50,387 nucleotides of DNA, taken from NCBI RefSeq assembly GCF_016464625.1, contig NZ_JAEAGO010000006.1, forward strand, positions 1-50,387, given 5' to 3'. The translations under genes were made by a program, and so were the position numbers. Shown here in pieces: positions 30,245-39,834 of this stretch. The notes below the pieces were generated by a model, which saw only the letters and a list, made by a program, of their open reading frames with translations, had not been told where the DNA came from and made no database searches. The DNA is from Penaeicola halotolerans (GTDB lineage Bacteria; Bacteroidota; Bacteroidia; Cytophagales; Cyclobacteriaceae). Within the stretch, counting starts at the first letter, position 1, and each line of letters starts with the position of its first letter.

Positions 30245-31588
30245 ATGCAATTACATACGCTCTATGCCATCTCCCCCATAGATGGTCGCTACAGAAAGCA
30301 AACCGAGTCTTTGGCTCCCTACTTTTCAGAATTTGGCCTGATCAAGTATCGTGTCAAAGTAGAGATCGAGTACTTCATCGCGCTATGTGAATTGCCTTTA
30401 CCACAGCTTGCAGGTATCAATAAGAGCGTTTATCCTGCATTGAGAGCCATAGTAGATAATTTCTCAGAAACAGATGCTGCGGATATCAAAGTCATCGAAC
30501 AGACTACCAACCACGATGTCAAAGCAGTAGAATACTTTATCAAACATAAATTTGACAAACTAGGCCTAGCCGAATACAAGGAGTTCATCCACTTTGGATT
30601 GACCTCTCAAGACATCAATAACACCGCTACCCCGATGCTGCTCAGAGATGCCCTTCAGACGGTATATCTTCCTGAGTTGCATGCAGTGATCAGTAGTTTA
30701 GAAGCTTTGGCAAATGACTGGAAAGACATCCCGATGCTAGCCAGAACACATGGTCAACCTGCTTCCCCTACCAGACTAGGTAAGGAAATCAAAGTTTTTA
30801 TTGTGAGGCTTCACAACCAACTTTCGCTACTTAATCAAGTCCCTCACGCAGCCAAATTCGGTGGCGCTACTGGAAATCTCAATGCCCATCAAGTAGCCTA
30901 CCCAAAGATCGACTGGCAAGCATTTGCTGATAAGTTTGTAGAAAAAGACTTAGGTCTTGAAAGAAGCAGCCCAACTACACAGATCGAGCATTATGACCAC
31001 TTAGCGGCCTGTTTTGACGGTCTCAAAAGGATCAACACCATCCTGACTGACCTATCCAGAGATATCTGGCAATATGTGGCTATGAACTACTTCAAGCAGA
31101 AAATCAAAGCGGGTGAAGTAGGCTCCTCAGCGATGCCTCATAAAGTAAACCCTATTGACTTTGAAAATGCAGAAGGCAATCTTGGTATCGCTAATGCGCT
31201 GTTTGAACACCTTTCTGGCAAGCTACCCATCTCTAGATTACAGCGAGACTTAACAGACTCTACAGTACTGAGAAATGTCGGCATGCCACTCGCTCACAGT
31301 TTTATTGCATTTAGATCTTTGCTTAAGGGACTCAGCAAACTCGAGCTCAATGAAGCGGCTATTCAACACGACCTCAGTGAAAACTGGGCAGTAGTGGCAG
31401 AAGCGATCCAGACAATCTTGAGAAGAGAGAGCTATCCTCAACCCTATGAAGCGCTCAAAGCACTCACTCGTAAAAACGAGAAAATCACAGAAAAGACGAT
31501 TCAGGAGTTCATCGAAACCCTAGAAGTCAGTGAAGACATCAAAAAAGAACTCAGACAAATCAGTCCATTCAACTATACAGGTATCTAA
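30245..31588 (+). CDS. purB: Adenylosuccinate lyase
   Basis: A 447-residue protein of the E. coli-type PurB subgroup (YAISPIDGRY at the N-terminus). The fumarate-lyase signature SSAMPHKVNPIDFEN (about 298-312), the segment TTQIEHYDHLA, and the conserved TNHDVKAVEYFI (about 87-98) are visible. It catalyses two steps: SAICAR to AICAR, and adenylosuccinate to AMP. Length and order are normal. It is a single-gene unit with a -7 box at 30214 and a bidirectional terminator at 31594-31620. Confidence 0.97.
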   Translation: MQLHTLYAISPIDGRYRKQTESLAPYFSEFGLIKYRVKVEIEYFIALCELPLPQLAGINKSVYPALRAIVDNFSETDAADIKVIEQTTNHDVKAVEYFIKHKFDKLGLAEYKEFIHFGLTSQDINNTATPMLLRDALQTVYLPELHAVISSLEALANDWKDIPMLARTHGQPASPTRLGKEIKVFIVRLHNQLSLLNQVPHAAKFGGATGNLNAHQVAYPKIDWQAFADKFVEKDLGLERSSPTTQIEHYDHLAACFDGLKRINTILTDLSRDIWQYVAMNYFKQKIKAGEVGSSAMPHKVNPIDFENAEGNLGIANALFEHLSGKLPISRLQRDLTDSTVLRNVGMPLAHSFIAFRSLLKGLSKLELNEAAIQHDLSENWAVVAEAIQTILRRESYPQPYEALKALTRKNEKITEKTIQEFIETLEVSEDIKKELRQISPFNYTGI

Positions 31589-31593
31589 AAAGT

Positions 31594-31620
31594 AAGAGCA
31601 GCCATTTAAGCTGCTCTTTT
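31594..31620 (+). terminator. Bidirectional terminator between purB and ctlX
   Basis: Arms AAGAGCAGC (31594-31602) and GCTGCTCTT (31610-31618) with a 7-nt loop. T runs follow on both strands. Confidence 0.85.
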
Positions 31621-31624
31621 AATT

Positions 31625-32530
31625 TCAATACAACTCAGCAATCATGCACCGAGCACTACCTCCACCTATCGTTTCTATGGTAGGGATATCAAGTGCTACT
31701 GGCTTAGCGTATTGAGTGATTTGTTTAATCTGTTCGGCATTTAGTGCTTGGAGTGCAGAGGAAGACATCACTGCAAAAACATCCCCTTTAGGATTTCTCA
31801 CCTCGAGCATATTCCCTGCAAAAGCATTCTTTTGATGCTCTGAGATCTCGATGATTTGCTTACCATTTGCTTGAAGTTTACGCTTGACCTTTTCGCGCTC
31901 TTGAGCATCTCTGATACTCTCTAGGCAAACCACCGCAAAAGAAGTTCCTACACACATCATCACGTTGGTATGATAGATCAAAGCATAGCTATCTCCCACC
32001 TTTTGATAAGCTTCAAATACGACTAGCTCATAATCCATCTCTTTAGCCCAAGCATCTAATACTGCACGATGTGTCCTATCAGAAAGGCAAGCGTAAGCAA
32101 CTTGATGCACACGATCTAGCACAAGGCTACCCGTACCTTCTAAGTACTGCTCTTTAGCTTCAAAACCCTCCAAGTGAAGTACCTCTTTATAGCCCAGCTG
32201 ATGAAGGATATCTAATCTACGCTCTCTCCTTCTCACCGTAGAGTACATGGGATAGAGAACAGCTTTATCTTCATGAAAGCTCACCCAATTGTTTGGGAAA
32301 ACAGCATCAGTCTTAACCGGTGAGAGCGTATCTTCAACGACCTCTACTTGTATGCCTAACTTGCGTAATTGATTAACCGCTGCATCAAATTCACTTTGTG
32401 CTAGGCGGATGACTTCCTCTTGACGGGTATCTAATCGCTTCTGATAAAAATTATTAGCTGCTGTCTCTTCATTGAAGCCAAATGCTGCCGGACGCACCAT
32501 TAGGATACGTGTACTACTATTATACTTCAT
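31625..32530 (-). CDS. ctlX: Citrulline utilization hydrolase CtlX
   Basis: 301 residues from ATG 32530. An upstream in-frame start (32566) lies inside the clpC terminator and is not used. The protein has the pentein/amidinotransferase fold: MVRPAAFGFNEETAANN, AVFPNNWVSFH, EGTGSLVLDR, HTNVMMCVG and C-terminal GGGSARCMIAEL. The last Cys is the probable nucleophile, with His and Asp/Glu in HTN and EGTGSLVLD. CtlX hydrolyses citrulline to ornithine, CO2 and ammonia. It is a single-gene unit convergent to purB. Confidence 0.93.
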   Translation of the reverse strand: MKYNSSTRILMVRPAAFGFNEETAANNFYQKRLDTRQEEVIRLAQSEFDAAVNQLRKLGIQVEVVEDTLSPVKTDAVFPNNWVSFHEDKAVLYPMYSTVRRRERRLDILHQLGYKEVLHLEGFEAKEQYLEGTGSLVLDRVHQVAYACLSDRTHRAVLDAWAKEMDYELVVFEAYQKVGDSYALIYHTNVMMCVGTSFAVVCLESIRDAQEREKVKRKLQANGKQIIEISEHQKNAFAGNMLEVRNPKGDVFAVMSSSALQALNAEQIKQITQYAKPVALDIPTIETIGGGSARCMIAELY

Positions 32531-32545
32531 ATCGTTATGGGTATT

Positions 32546-32584
32546 AAAAACAAAACACCCACTCATCCAAAGACAAGTGGGTGT
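32546..32584 (-). terminator. Rho-independent terminator of clpC
   Basis: Minus-strand arms ACACCCACT/AGTGGGTGT (32576-32584 and 32555-32563) are followed by TTTGTTTTT. Confidence 0.85.
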
Positions 32585-32603
32585 ATATGATTATTAAATT
32601 AAA

Positions 32604-35135
32604 TCAATTTTCATTCTTTGCTTTCTTAGCTTTCTTCACACTCAGTGTGAGTTCATCACCTTCTTTGTGATCAGCCAGTAAAGTATCCCCTTCTACCAAG
32701 TCGCCTTTGAGGATCTCTTCAGCGATAGCATCTTCAAGGTACTTCTGTATCGCTCTGTTAAGTGGACGAGCACCGTAAGATGGGTCATAGCCCTTATCTG
32801 CCAAGAAGTCTTTTGCCTTATCCGTCAGTTCGATATTGTATCCAAGTGACTGGATTCTCACAAAAAGCTTGTTCAGAGATAGCTCGATGATCTTATGCAG
32901 ATGCTCTCTTTCTAGGGAGTTAAACACAATCACATCATCCAATCTGTTCAAAAACTCAGGACTAAAGGCTTTCTTCAAAGCACTTTGGATAGTAGACTTC
33001 ATGATATCATCCATATTGTTTTGCTTCACTTGTGTAGCAAAACCTATCCCAGCACCGAAATCTTTGAGATCTCTCGCTCCGATATTAGATGTCATGATAA
33101 TGATCGTATTTCTAAAATCTACTCTACGTCCAAGACCATCCGTCAAGATACCATCATCCAATACTTGCAAGAGCAAATTATAGACGTCAGGGTGTGCTTT
33201 TTCAATCTCATCTAGCAAGATGACAGAATAAGGCTTTCTTCTCACTTTCTCAGTCAACTGACCACCTTCTTCATAGCCTACATAGCCTGGAGGCGCTCCT
33301 ACCAGTCTAGATACGGAGAATTTTTCCATATACTCAGACATATCGATTCTGATAAGTGAGTCTTCCTTGTCAAAAAGATAAGTAGCCAACACTTTAGCCA
33401 ACTCCGTCTTACCGACACCCGTAGGCCCTAAGAAAACAAATGAACCGATTGGTTTTTTAGGATCCTTTAAACCTACTCTTGTACGTTGTATCGCTTTCGT
33501 GAGCTTCTTGATGGCATCATCTTGACCGATAACTCGCCCTTTGAGATCTTCACCCATGTTTAGCAATTTCTGCCCTTCATTTTGTGCGACTCGCTTGGCA
33601 GGAATACCCGTCATCATAGCGATCACTTCTGCAACATTTTCCTCTGTCACAGTATATCTCTTAGACTTGCTCTCCTCTTCCCACTTCAGCTTAGCCGTAT
33701 CTAGCTGCTCTAGAAGTCGCTTTTCCTTGTCCCTCAACTGAGCCGCTTCTTCGTACTTCTGACTTTTGACGACTATATTTTTTTCCTTCTTGATATTCTC
33801 TACTGCCTCCTCTAGTTTGAGGATTTCATCTGGCACATGGATGTTGTTGATGTGTACTCTCGCACCCGCTTCATCAAGCACATCGATGGCTTTATCTGGC
33901 AAGAATCTATCAGATATATATCTGTCTGACAACTTCACGCAAGCCTCTAAGGCTTCATCTGTATAGTTGACATTATGGTGATCTTCGTACTTATCTTTGA
34001 TATTGTTCAAGATCTGAATAGTCTCTTCTGGAGAAGTCGCATCGATCATCACCATCTGGAATCTACGGGCAAGTGCACCATCCTTTTCGATGTACTGTCT
34101 GTACTCGTCTAAGGTAGTAGCTCCGATGCATTGGATCTCTCCTCTCGCCAGAGCTGGCTTGAACATATTAGAAGCATCTAACGAACCACTAGCGCCACCA
34201 GCACCTACGATAGTATGTAACTCATCTATGAAGAGAATAACATCCGCTGACTTTTCTAGCTCACTCATGACAGCCTTCATACGCTCTTCAAACTGACCTC
34301 TATACTTAGTACCTGCTACCAAAGAGGCAAGATCAAGTGTCACCACTCGCTTATTAAAAAGTACACGAGACACTTTCTTTTGAATGATGCGAAGAGCCAG
34401 ACCTTCTGCAATAGCTGTCTTACCTACCCCTGGCTCACCGATGAGGATAGGGTTATTTTTCTTTCTTCTTGATAGGATCTGCGCTACACGCTCGATTTCC
34501 TTCTCTCTACCGATGATCGGATCAAGTTTGCCATCCTCAGCCATTCTAGTGAGATCTCTACCAAAGTTATCTAGGACCGGTGTACGAGATTTCTCTGCAC
34601 CCTTGCCAGCAGGGGCATCTCCTCCTCTACCAGAAGCTCCAAAGAGTTTAGAAGAATCTTCGTCTCCATCATCTGCTTCAGGTCCTGACATAGGTGAACC
34701 ACCTTGATATTCTAGCATTTCTTTGACCACTTCATAGTTGACCTCAAACTTATTGAGGATCTGTGTAGCGATATTTTCATCATCTCTCAAGATCGAAAGC
34801 AATAAATGCTCCGTGCCAATGAGCTGACTCTTGAATATTTTAGCTTCTAGATAAGTGATTTTTAGCACCTTCTCTGACTGTCTTGTCAGCGGTATATTCG
34901 CTAAGTTTTTCACATTGTGATTGGCTGTACCTTTGACAGATCGCTCGATCGTCAAGCGAAGCTCGTCCATAGGTACCCCAAGCTTTTTCAATATGGAAAC
35001 AGCAACTCCCTCGCCTTCTCTGATCATGCCAAGGAGCAAGTGCTCTGTACCGATATAGTCATGTCCCAATCTTAGTGCTTCTTCGCGACTAAGTGAGATG
35101 ACTTCTTTTACTCTATTTGAAAATTTTGCTTCCAT
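32604..35135 (-). CDS. clpC: ATP-dependent Clp protease ATPase subunit ClpC
   Basis: An 843-residue Hsp100 ATPase. Two Clp N repeats lie at about 1-145. The first AAA+ module has Walker A GEPGVGKT (233-240) and Walker [13 protein letters not shown]-type coiled M-domain lies at about 420-480 ([17 protein letters not shown]). The second AAA+ module has GPTGVGKT (570-577) and [10 protein letters not shown]. The M-domain and N-repeats place it in the ClpC class rather than ClpA or ClpB. It unfolds substrates for ClpP. It is a single-gene unit with a candidate promoter at 35169-35201 and a terminator. A ClpS-like adaptor is encoded at 48376. Confidence 0.97.
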   Translation of the reverse strand: MEAKFSNRVKEVISLSREEALRLGHDYIGTEHLLLGMIREGEGVAVSILKKLGVPMDELRLTIERSVKGTANHNVKNLANIPLTRQSEKVLKITYLEAKIFKSQLIGTEHLLLSILRDDENIATQILNKFEVNYEVVKEMLEYQGGSPMSGPEADDGDEDSSKLFGASGRGGDAPAGKGAEKSRTPVLDNFGRDLTRMAEDGKLDPIIGREKEIERVAQILSRRKKNNPILIGEPGVGKTAIAEGLALRIIQKKVSRVLFNKRVVTLDLASLVAGTKYRGQFEERMKAVMSELEKSADVILFIDELHTIVGAGGASGSLDASNMFKPALARGEIQCIGATTLDEYRQYIEKDGALARRFQMVMIDATSPEETIQILNNIKDKYEDHHNVNYTDEALEACVKLSDRYISDRFLPDKAIDVLDEAGARVHINNIHVPDEILKLEEAVENIKKEKNIVVKSQKYEEAAQLRDKEKRLLEQLDTAKLKWEEESKSKRYTVTEENVAEVIAMMTGIPAKRVAQNEGQKLLNMGEDLKGRVIGQDDAIKKLTKAIQRTRVGLKDPKKPIGSFVFLGPTGVGKTELAKVLATYLFDKEDSLIRIDMSEYMEKFSVSRLVGAPPGYVGYEEGGQLTEKVRRKPYSVILLDEIEKAHPDVYNLLLQVLDDGILTDGLGRRVDFRNTIIIMTSNIGARDLKDFGAGIGFATQVKQNNMDDIMKSTIQSALKKAFSPEFLNRLDDVIVFNSLEREHLHKIIELSLNKLFVRIQSLGYNIELTDKAKDFLADKGYDPSYGARPLNRAIQKYLEDAIAEEILKGDLVEGDTLLADHKEGDELTLSVKKAKKAKNEN

Positions 35136-35168
35136 ATGATGATAGCATTAGAAATGATAATCCTTTAA

Positions 35169-35201
35169 GAAATATAGGAATAATTGCGTATAAAACACAA
35201 A
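35169..35201 (-). promoter_or_regulatory. Candidate promoter of clpC
   Basis: Minus strand reads TTTG-N21-TATATTTC, one mismatch from TAnnTTTG, 34 bp before the ATG. Confidence 0.4.
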
Positions 35202-35208
35202 TCCTAAA

Positions 35209-35853
35209 TTATTTGTTCGACTCTATTTTTGTCGCCAAGCGCAAGTAATCTTCAGATCTCGGCCCCTCACAAAACAGTAAGTCTATGATGCTCAGGTTAG
35301 GCTCAAAGCTTTTGCCAAAAAGTTGATGATAAGTAGGTGCTTCGAAAAAATCTAAAGATTCATGATTTTTCTTTGGATGAATCAAGTTTCGACTATCCAA
35401 AACATCTGATCCGACTGTTTTTTCAAAACTTTCCTTTAGACGCAATTTGACAGGTAGTTTGAGCAACTTGAGACATATTGTCAGTAGATCTAGATTAAAA
35501 TCCGCTAGATATACGTAGTCTTTCTCATAGATCGCTGAAAAATATGGGAAATAAAACTCAAAGAAAGGAGCCTTGCCATACGCACTCTGAATAGACCGCA
35601 GGTGTACTTGCTTCCATTTCTGCTGATGATCTATTTTGATCTGATCAAAAGCCTGTTTTTTATTGCCTCCCAGGACAGGTACGATCAAAGTCTCTACCCC
35701 ATTAGCCCCCAAGAGTCTGGTACGGTTACGAAAGCTTTGTTTCTCATAATGGGCTTTCACATCCAAATCCACGATATCCATTTGGCTCAAAAGTGCCATA
35801 TAAGCTATCGAAGGCAAGTAGTGAAGCTCTATCAGCACAGTATTATTTGGCAT
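35209..35853 (-). CDS. WbqC-family protein
   Basis: A 214-residue protein. WbqC-type sequence is seen in IELHYLPSIAYMALLSQMDI, KQSFRNRTRLLGANGVETLI, VPVLGGNKKQAFDQIKID, and HLRSIQSAYGKAPFFEFYFP. The family occurs in Bacteroidota and polysaccharide clusters; its activity is not settled. It starts within the stop of the tsaC-like gene (1-nt overlap), so translation is coupled. Confidence 0.85.
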   Translation of the reverse strand: MPNNTVLIELHYLPSIAYMALLSQMDIVDLDVKAHYEKQSFRNRTRLLGANGVETLIVPVLGGNKKQAFDQIKIDHQQKWKQVHLRSIQSAYGKAPFFEFYFPYFSAIYEKDYVYLADFNLDLLTICLKLLKLPVKLRLKESFEKTVGSDVLDSRNLIHPKKNHESLDFFEAPTYHQLFGKSFEPNLSIIDLLFCEGPRSEDYLRLATKIESNK

Positions 35854-36482
35854 TACAAGAGTTCATTTAAGTCTCCCAAACCTTCTCTGACCAGCTCCAC
35901 TTCATCCCCAGTACAATCTACGATCGTAGAGGCCACATTATTGCCATAGCCACCATCGATGACGACATCTACTAGATTTTGAAACTTCTCATAGATCAAC
36001 TCTGGGTCTGTGGAGTATTCTACGACCTCATCTTCATCTCTGATCGAAGTGGTGATGATCGGCTGTCCCAGTTCTTTGACCAAAAGCCTTGGGATCTGAT
36101 GATTAGGGATCCTAATACCCACCGTCTTCTTTTTATGATTGAGTAGCTTGGGCACATTACTGTTCGCATTCAGAATAAAGGTAAAAGGCCCCGGCAAAGC
36201 TTTTTTCATCAACTTAAAAGTAGGAGTAGGTAAGTTCTTCACATACTCAGCGATATTACTCAAGTCATAGCAGATAAAGGAGAAATTATTTTTATCAGGT
36301 TTCACTCCTTTGATGCGACAGATACGCTCGATAGCTTTACTATTGTGGATGTCACAGCCTATACCATAGACAGTATCTGTTGGATAGATGATGACACCCC
36401 CGTTTCTCAAAACATCCACGATGTGTAGGAGTTTTTTCATATCGGGATTCTCTTCGTACAATTTGATGAATTCTGCTGCCAT
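35853..36482 (-). CDS. Threonylcarbamoyl-AMP synthase (TsaC/Sua5/YrdC family)
   Basis: A 209-residue protein. The YrdC core is visible: [73 protein letters not shown], and [13 protein letters not shown]. The family makes threonylcarbamoyl-AMP, the precursor of t6A in ANN-decoding tRNAs. Size suits TsaC rather than the longer Sua5. It is the first gene of a two-gene unit with wbqC. Confidence 0.93.
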   Translation of the reverse strand: MAAEFIKLYEENPDMKKLLHIVDVLRNGGVIIYPTDTVYGIGCDIHNSKAIERICRIKGVKPDKNNFSFICYDLSNIAEYVKNLPTPTFKLMKKALPGPFTFILNANSNVPKLLNHKKKTVGIRIPNHQIPRLLVKELGQPIITTSIRDEDEVVEYSTDPELIYEKFQNLVDVVIDGGYGNNVASTIVDCTGDEVELVREGLGDLNELL

Positions 36483-36611
36483 GAGTTCGCTTCTGTGCTT
36501 TGGTCAAAAATGAATCATTAAATTTAGCTATTTTTGCCGAGTAGCGGCATACGCTATCGCTGAAAATCCTGTTTTAAATCTAAACAAGCGATTCGCTTAT
36601 ATCATTGATTT

Positions 36612-37649
36612 ATGCTCAAAAGAAAGAAAATATTACTCATTGCGATGGTCGCATTCTCCATGCTCTTGACGACTTTCGCCTTTTACTTTTACCAGCTTTT
36701 CTTTACTGAAAACGTACTCGTAGACAAGGAAGCGAGAACTTTTAGAATCTATGAAGGCGCCACCTTCAAGGCCGTACAAGACTCACTTTATGACCAAGAC
36801 ATTGTGCAAGACTTGGTAGCTTTTAGCTTTGTGGCCAAACTGATGGATTATGACAAAGCTGTCAAACCAGGGCTTTACGAGATCAGTCCAGACATGACCA
36901 ATCGCTCACTCGTCACCCTCCTCCGCTCTGGACAGCAGCAGCCGCTCAATATCACTTTCAATAATGTCCGTACCAAGAGAGATTTGGCTGAAAAAATCAC
37001 CAAAAACTTGATGATCAAACCAGAGCAGTTTGAAGCTTTACTGTTGGACACGGCTTACATCGAGAAGTTTGGCTTCAAGCCAGAGACAGTCATGAGCATG
37101 TTTATTCCTAACACCTACCAAGTGTACTGGACCACTTCTGCAGAGGAACTTTTTGACCGCATGCATACAGAATACAAGCGCTTCTGGACAGAAGAAAAAC
37201 TAGCCAAAGCAGCTGCCCTCAAGCTCAGCCCTGTCGAAGTCTCTACCCTAGCCTCTATCGTACAAGCCGAAAGTGTCAAATCAGATGAAAGACCGCGAAT
37301 CGCTGGTGTATATACTAATCGCCTCAAGAGAGGCATCCCACTCCAAGCAGACCCTACACTGGTCTTTGCACTCAATGACTTCAGCATCAAGCGGGTACTA
37401 AATGTACACAAAGAGATCGACTCTCCTTATAATACCTATAAGTACAGAGGCCTTCCTCCCGGGCCTATCAACTTGCCAGACATCTCCGCCATCAATGCCG
37501 TGCTAGATGCTGAGCAACACAACTACCTGTACTTCTGTGCCAAGGAGGACTTTTCGGGCTATCATCGCTTTGCCACTAACCTAGCAGAGCACAACCGCAA
37601 TGCCCGCATCTATCAGCAAGCGCTCAACCGCGCCAGAGTTTATAAATAA
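36612..37649 (+). CDS. mltG: Endolytic transglycosylase MltG
   Basis: A 345-residue protein with one N-terminal membrane segment (about 7-32) and a periplasmic domain. The catalytic motif is LASIVQAESVKSDERP with Glu220, followed by GVYTNRLKRGIPLQADPT and the C-terminal GLPPGPINLP. MltG cleaves nascent glycan strands during peptidoglycan synthesis. It starts an operon with the thioesterase (stop-start overlap at 37649) and YihY genes. A TATTTTTG -7-like box lies at 36529-36536, but its -33 spacing is poor. Confidence 0.95.
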   Translation: MLKRKKILLIAMVAFSMLLTTFAFYFYQLFFTENVLVDKEARTFRIYEGATFKAVQDSLYDQDIVQDLVAFSFVAKLMDYDKAVKPGLYEISPDMTNRSLVTLLRSGQQQPLNITFNNVRTKRDLAEKITKNLMIKPEQFEALLLDTAYIEKFGFKPETVMSMFIPNTYQVYWTTSAEELFDRMHTEYKRFWTEEKLAKAAALKLSPVEVSTLASIVQAESVKSDERPRIAGVYTNRLKRGIPLQADPTLVFALNDFSIKRVLNVHKEIDSPYNTYKYRGLPPGPINLPDISAINAVLDAEQHNYLYFCAKEDFSGYHRFATNLAEHNRNARIYQQALNRARVYK

Positions 37650-38068
37650 TGTTTGCAGCTACCACACAAATACGCGTTCGCTACGCAGAAACAGACCAAA
37701 TGGGCTACGTGTACTATGGCAACTACGCCATGTACTATGAAGTAGGCCGAGTAGAGGCCCTCAGACAAGCAGGCTTTGAGTATAAAAAAATGGAAGAGGA
37801 TGGCATCATGATGCCCGTCATGGAGAATTACACCAAGTTTCACCAGCCTGGCAAGTATGATGAATTGCTCAGTATCAAGGTGATGCTCAAAGAAAAGCCA
37901 AGCGTAAAAATCACTTTCTACTATGAAATCACAAATGAATCAGGCATCTTGATCAACGAAGGGAAAACGACCTTGGTCTTTGCCAATAAATTTACAGGCA
38001 AGCCGTGTCGACCACCGCAGTATCTTATTGACTTATTAGACCCTTATTTTAGCGATGGCGCTCATTGA
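37649..38068 (+). CDS. YbgC-type acyl-CoA thioesterase
   Basis: A 139-residue hotdog-fold protein. RYAETDQMGYVYYGNYAMY carries the catalytic Asp of the 4-hydroxybenzoyl-CoA/YbgC thioesterase family. Related cues are FEYKKMEEDGIMMPV, EGKTTLVF and GKPCRPP. The substrate cannot be read from sequence. The start codon overlaps the mltG stop by 1 nt and the end overlaps yihY by 14 nt, so the three genes are coupled. Confidence 0.93.
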   Translation: MFAATTQIRVRYAETDQMGYVYYGNYAMYYEVGRVEALRQAGFEYKKMEEDGIMMPVMENYTKFHQPGKYDELLSIKVMLKEKPSVKITFYYEITNESGILINEGKTTLVFANKFTGKPCRPPQYLIDLLDPYFSDGAH

Positions 38069-39032
38069 AGCACTCAAGTCTTTTTATGAAGCTCAAAAAG
38101 ATCGACTGATCCACTACTTGAGTAAGATACACTTTGGAGACCCAGAGGCCAACCTCTATGTACTCATCAACATGTTTTTAGATCAACTCAAAAATGATGA
38201 GATCTCCGAGCGTGCAAGTAGTGTAGCTTACAGCTTTACAGTAGCCACCTTCCCTGCCCTACTCTTTATGATCAACTTGGTGCCTTTTGTACAGGAGTTT
38301 TATCCTGAGATCAACACCCAAGCCATCATGCAGTACCTAGATGATGTCATGCCCTACTCGCTATATGAAAACATCGCCCCTACCGTAGAAGACATCATCA
38401 CCAAACCCCGACAGGGCTTACTTTCCTTTGGTTTTGTTGCCGCGCTCGTTTTAGCGACCAATGGCGTACTGGCACTCATGCATGCCTTCAATGCCGTGTA
38501 CAAAACCTCCGACAAACGAGGCTTTCTACGCACCAGAATGGTGGCTACCGGACTGCTATTCGTCCTCGTATTTTGCTTTCTAGCAGCCATCGCACTGCTG
38601 ATCGTAGGACAGCAAGTCTTAGACTACCTCGTACAGATCAATGTCTTCAGAGAGTCCTTTACCTATTACCTCATCCTTGTGCTGAGGACACTTTCGCTGG
38701 TCCTACTCTTTCAGATGACCATCTCATTCATCTTTCGCTATGCCCCTGCCATCCATGACAAGTGGAAGTTCTTCTCCATAGGTTCTGTACTAGCATCCCT
38801 ACTCTGCACACTCGCCTCTTTTGGCTTTGCCATCTATATCAACAATTTCTCCAGCTACAACAAGCTCTACGGATCCATCGGTGCCATGCTAGCCTTTATG
38901 TTCTGGCTATTCATCATGTCCTTAGTGCTTTTGATCTGCTTTGAGATCAATGTCACCATCGACAAAGTAAAAAAAGGCTACCTTAAAGAGCTCAATGAGA
39001 AGCGCTTAAGCAGACAGGTCGAAAAAAAGTAA
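38055..39032 (+). CDS. YihY/BrkB-family inner-membrane protein
   Basis: A 325-residue protein with about six membrane helices (hydrophobic stretches near 70, 125, 170, 210, 245 and 280). Family cues are ASSVAYSFTVATFPALLFMI, FRYAPAIHDKWKFFSIGSVL and NNFSSYNKLYGSIGAMLAFM. It has a basic C-terminus. Formerly annotated RNase BN; that activity is no longer accepted. It overlaps the preceding thioesterase gene by 14 nt and is the last gene of the operon. Confidence 0.93.
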   Translation: MALIEALKSFYEAQKDRLIHYLSKIHFGDPEANLYVLINMFLDQLKNDEISERASSVAYSFTVATFPALLFMINLVPFVQEFYPEINTQAIMQYLDDVMPYSLYENIAPTVEDIITKPRQGLLSFGFVAALVLATNGVLALMHAFNAVYKTSDKRGFLRTRMVATGLLFVLVFCFLAAIALLIVGQQVLDYLVQINVFRESFTYYLILVLRTLSLVLLFQMTISFIFRYAPAIHDKWKFFSIGSVLASLLCTLASFGFAIYINNFSSYNKLYGSIGAMLAFMFWLFIMSLVLLICFEINVTIDKVKKGYLKELNEKRLSRQVEKK

Positions 39033-39050
39033 AAAATTCCATTTCTAGGA

Positions 39051-39081
39051 TTTGGACTGAAATTGATTTGAGCTATCTTTG
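39051..39081 (+). promoter_or_regulatory. Promoter of tRNA-Ser
   Basis: TTTG at 39051-39054, exactly 19 nt, then TATCTTTG at 39074-39081; full match to the Bacteroidota -33/-7 consensus, about 50 bp before the tRNA. Confidence 0.85.
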
Positions 39082-39131
39082 CAAACCGAAACAGGGCACG
39101 GAGGGTCATCCTCTCGCACTGTATCAGACCT

Positions 39132-39216
39132 AGAGGAGTGGCAGAGCGGTCGAATGCGGCGGTCTTGAAAACCGTTGTACTGCAAGGTACCGGGGGTTCG
39201 AATCCCTCCTCCTCTG
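39132..39216 (+). tRNA. tRNA-Ser (anticodon TGA)
   Basis: Acceptor arms AGAGGAG and CTCCTCT, anticodon loop CTTGAAA with stem GCGGT/ACCGT, a long type-II variable arm (about 17 nt), and T arm GGGGGTTCGAATCCCTC. CCA is not encoded. A terminator follows at 39232-39270. Confidence 0.95.
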
Positions 39217-39231
39217 CAACCTTACATCCCA

Positions 39232-39270
39232 AAACCCTTGAATTCAGCTGAGTTCAAGGGTTTTTTGTTT
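39232..39270 (+). terminator. Terminator after tRNA-Ser
   Basis: Arms CCCTTGAA (39235-39242) and TTCAAGGG (39253-39260) are followed by TTTTTTG. Confidence 0.85.
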
Positions 39271-39433
39271 TCTAAGTATTTTGATAGTTGGGCACTAGGT
39301 GGCTCACTTGGTTAAACATATAGACTTATTATTTTTTCAAGTCCACTAACTCTTCCTTTTGTATTTACATGACTTTAGCTTCTCTAGTTTGATGATTGCA
39401 AAATAGTGAGGCTGAATTGAACAAAAAAATGAG

Positions 39434-39526
39434 ATGTCGCTTTTGTCGCATTTGGCGCATTTGGCGTAAAATGTCGCTTTTGTCGCAAATCGACACTTTT
39501 GTCGTTAAATGACGCATATGTCGCGC
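39434..39526 (+). repeat. Tandem array of about ten 9-10-bp GTCGC-type units
   Basis: Consecutive units read approximately ATGTCGCTT, TTGTCGCAT, TTGGCGCAT, TTGGCGTAAA, ATGTCGCTT, TTGTCGCAA, ATCGACACT, TTTGTCGTTA, AATGACGCAT, ATGTCGCGC. Consensus is close to WTGTCGCWT. The spacing is not a multiple of three, so this is not a coding repeat. Confidence 0.75.
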
Positions 39527-39554
39527 CCCAAAATGCATAATGTCGAAGTATACT

Positions 39555-39620
39555 CGAGGAAGAGTCGGGGAAGAGTCGAGGATAACCCTGGGGAAACCCT
39601 AGGTAAAGTCGAGGAAGAGT
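39555..39620 (+). repeat. Tandem array of six 11-bp units
   Basis: Units are CGAGGAAGAGT, CGGGGAAGAGT, CGAGGATAACC, CTGGGGAAACC, CTAGGTAAAGT, CGAGGAAGAGT, perfectly in register. Unit length close to one DNA helical turn means each copy faces the same side of the helix. Confidence 0.8.
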
Positions 39621-39834
39621 AACCTAATGATATAATGTAAACTTAGTAAAATACAATATATCTTCTGAAATCCCTTTCTGTATATCAAGTTGGCTCAGAA
39701 AGTATTGCATTAGAAATGTTATGTGTATTTACTGAAAAGTTTAATTTTAAAACCGTTTCCATCTGAGGTCAATTTTCTGAAATGTTCAGTAGCCTGCTAC
39801 CTTAGCAGGAGATAAAATAAACTAGTTTTTCTGG

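Larger units (their letters stand above)
39271..39834. other. Non-coding stretch holding two tandem short-repeat arrays
   Basis: This 564-bp stretch lies between the tRNA-Ser terminator and the AT-rich membrane gene and has no credible CDS. Two arrays at 39434-39526 and 39555-39620 are described separately. The flanks (39271-39433 and 39621-39834) are AT-rich without recognised elements. No integrase or copy of the tRNA-Ser 3' end is seen. Confidence 0.7.

Noticed and set aside
32531-32566. Upstream in-frame start of ctlX at 32566
   Set aside because: It lies inside the clpC terminator hairpin; the ATG at 32530 fits the family N-terminus.
38978-39232. Minus-strand frame of 84 codons over tRNA-Ser
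   Set aside because: It is antisense to the tRNA and yihY end; its EEGFEPPVPCSTTVFKTAA text is the classic false protein produced by tRNA-Ser.
39434-39620. CRISPR or coding interpretation of the short tandem arrays
   Set aside because: Units are 9-11 bp without spacers, and all frames contain stops within the arrays.
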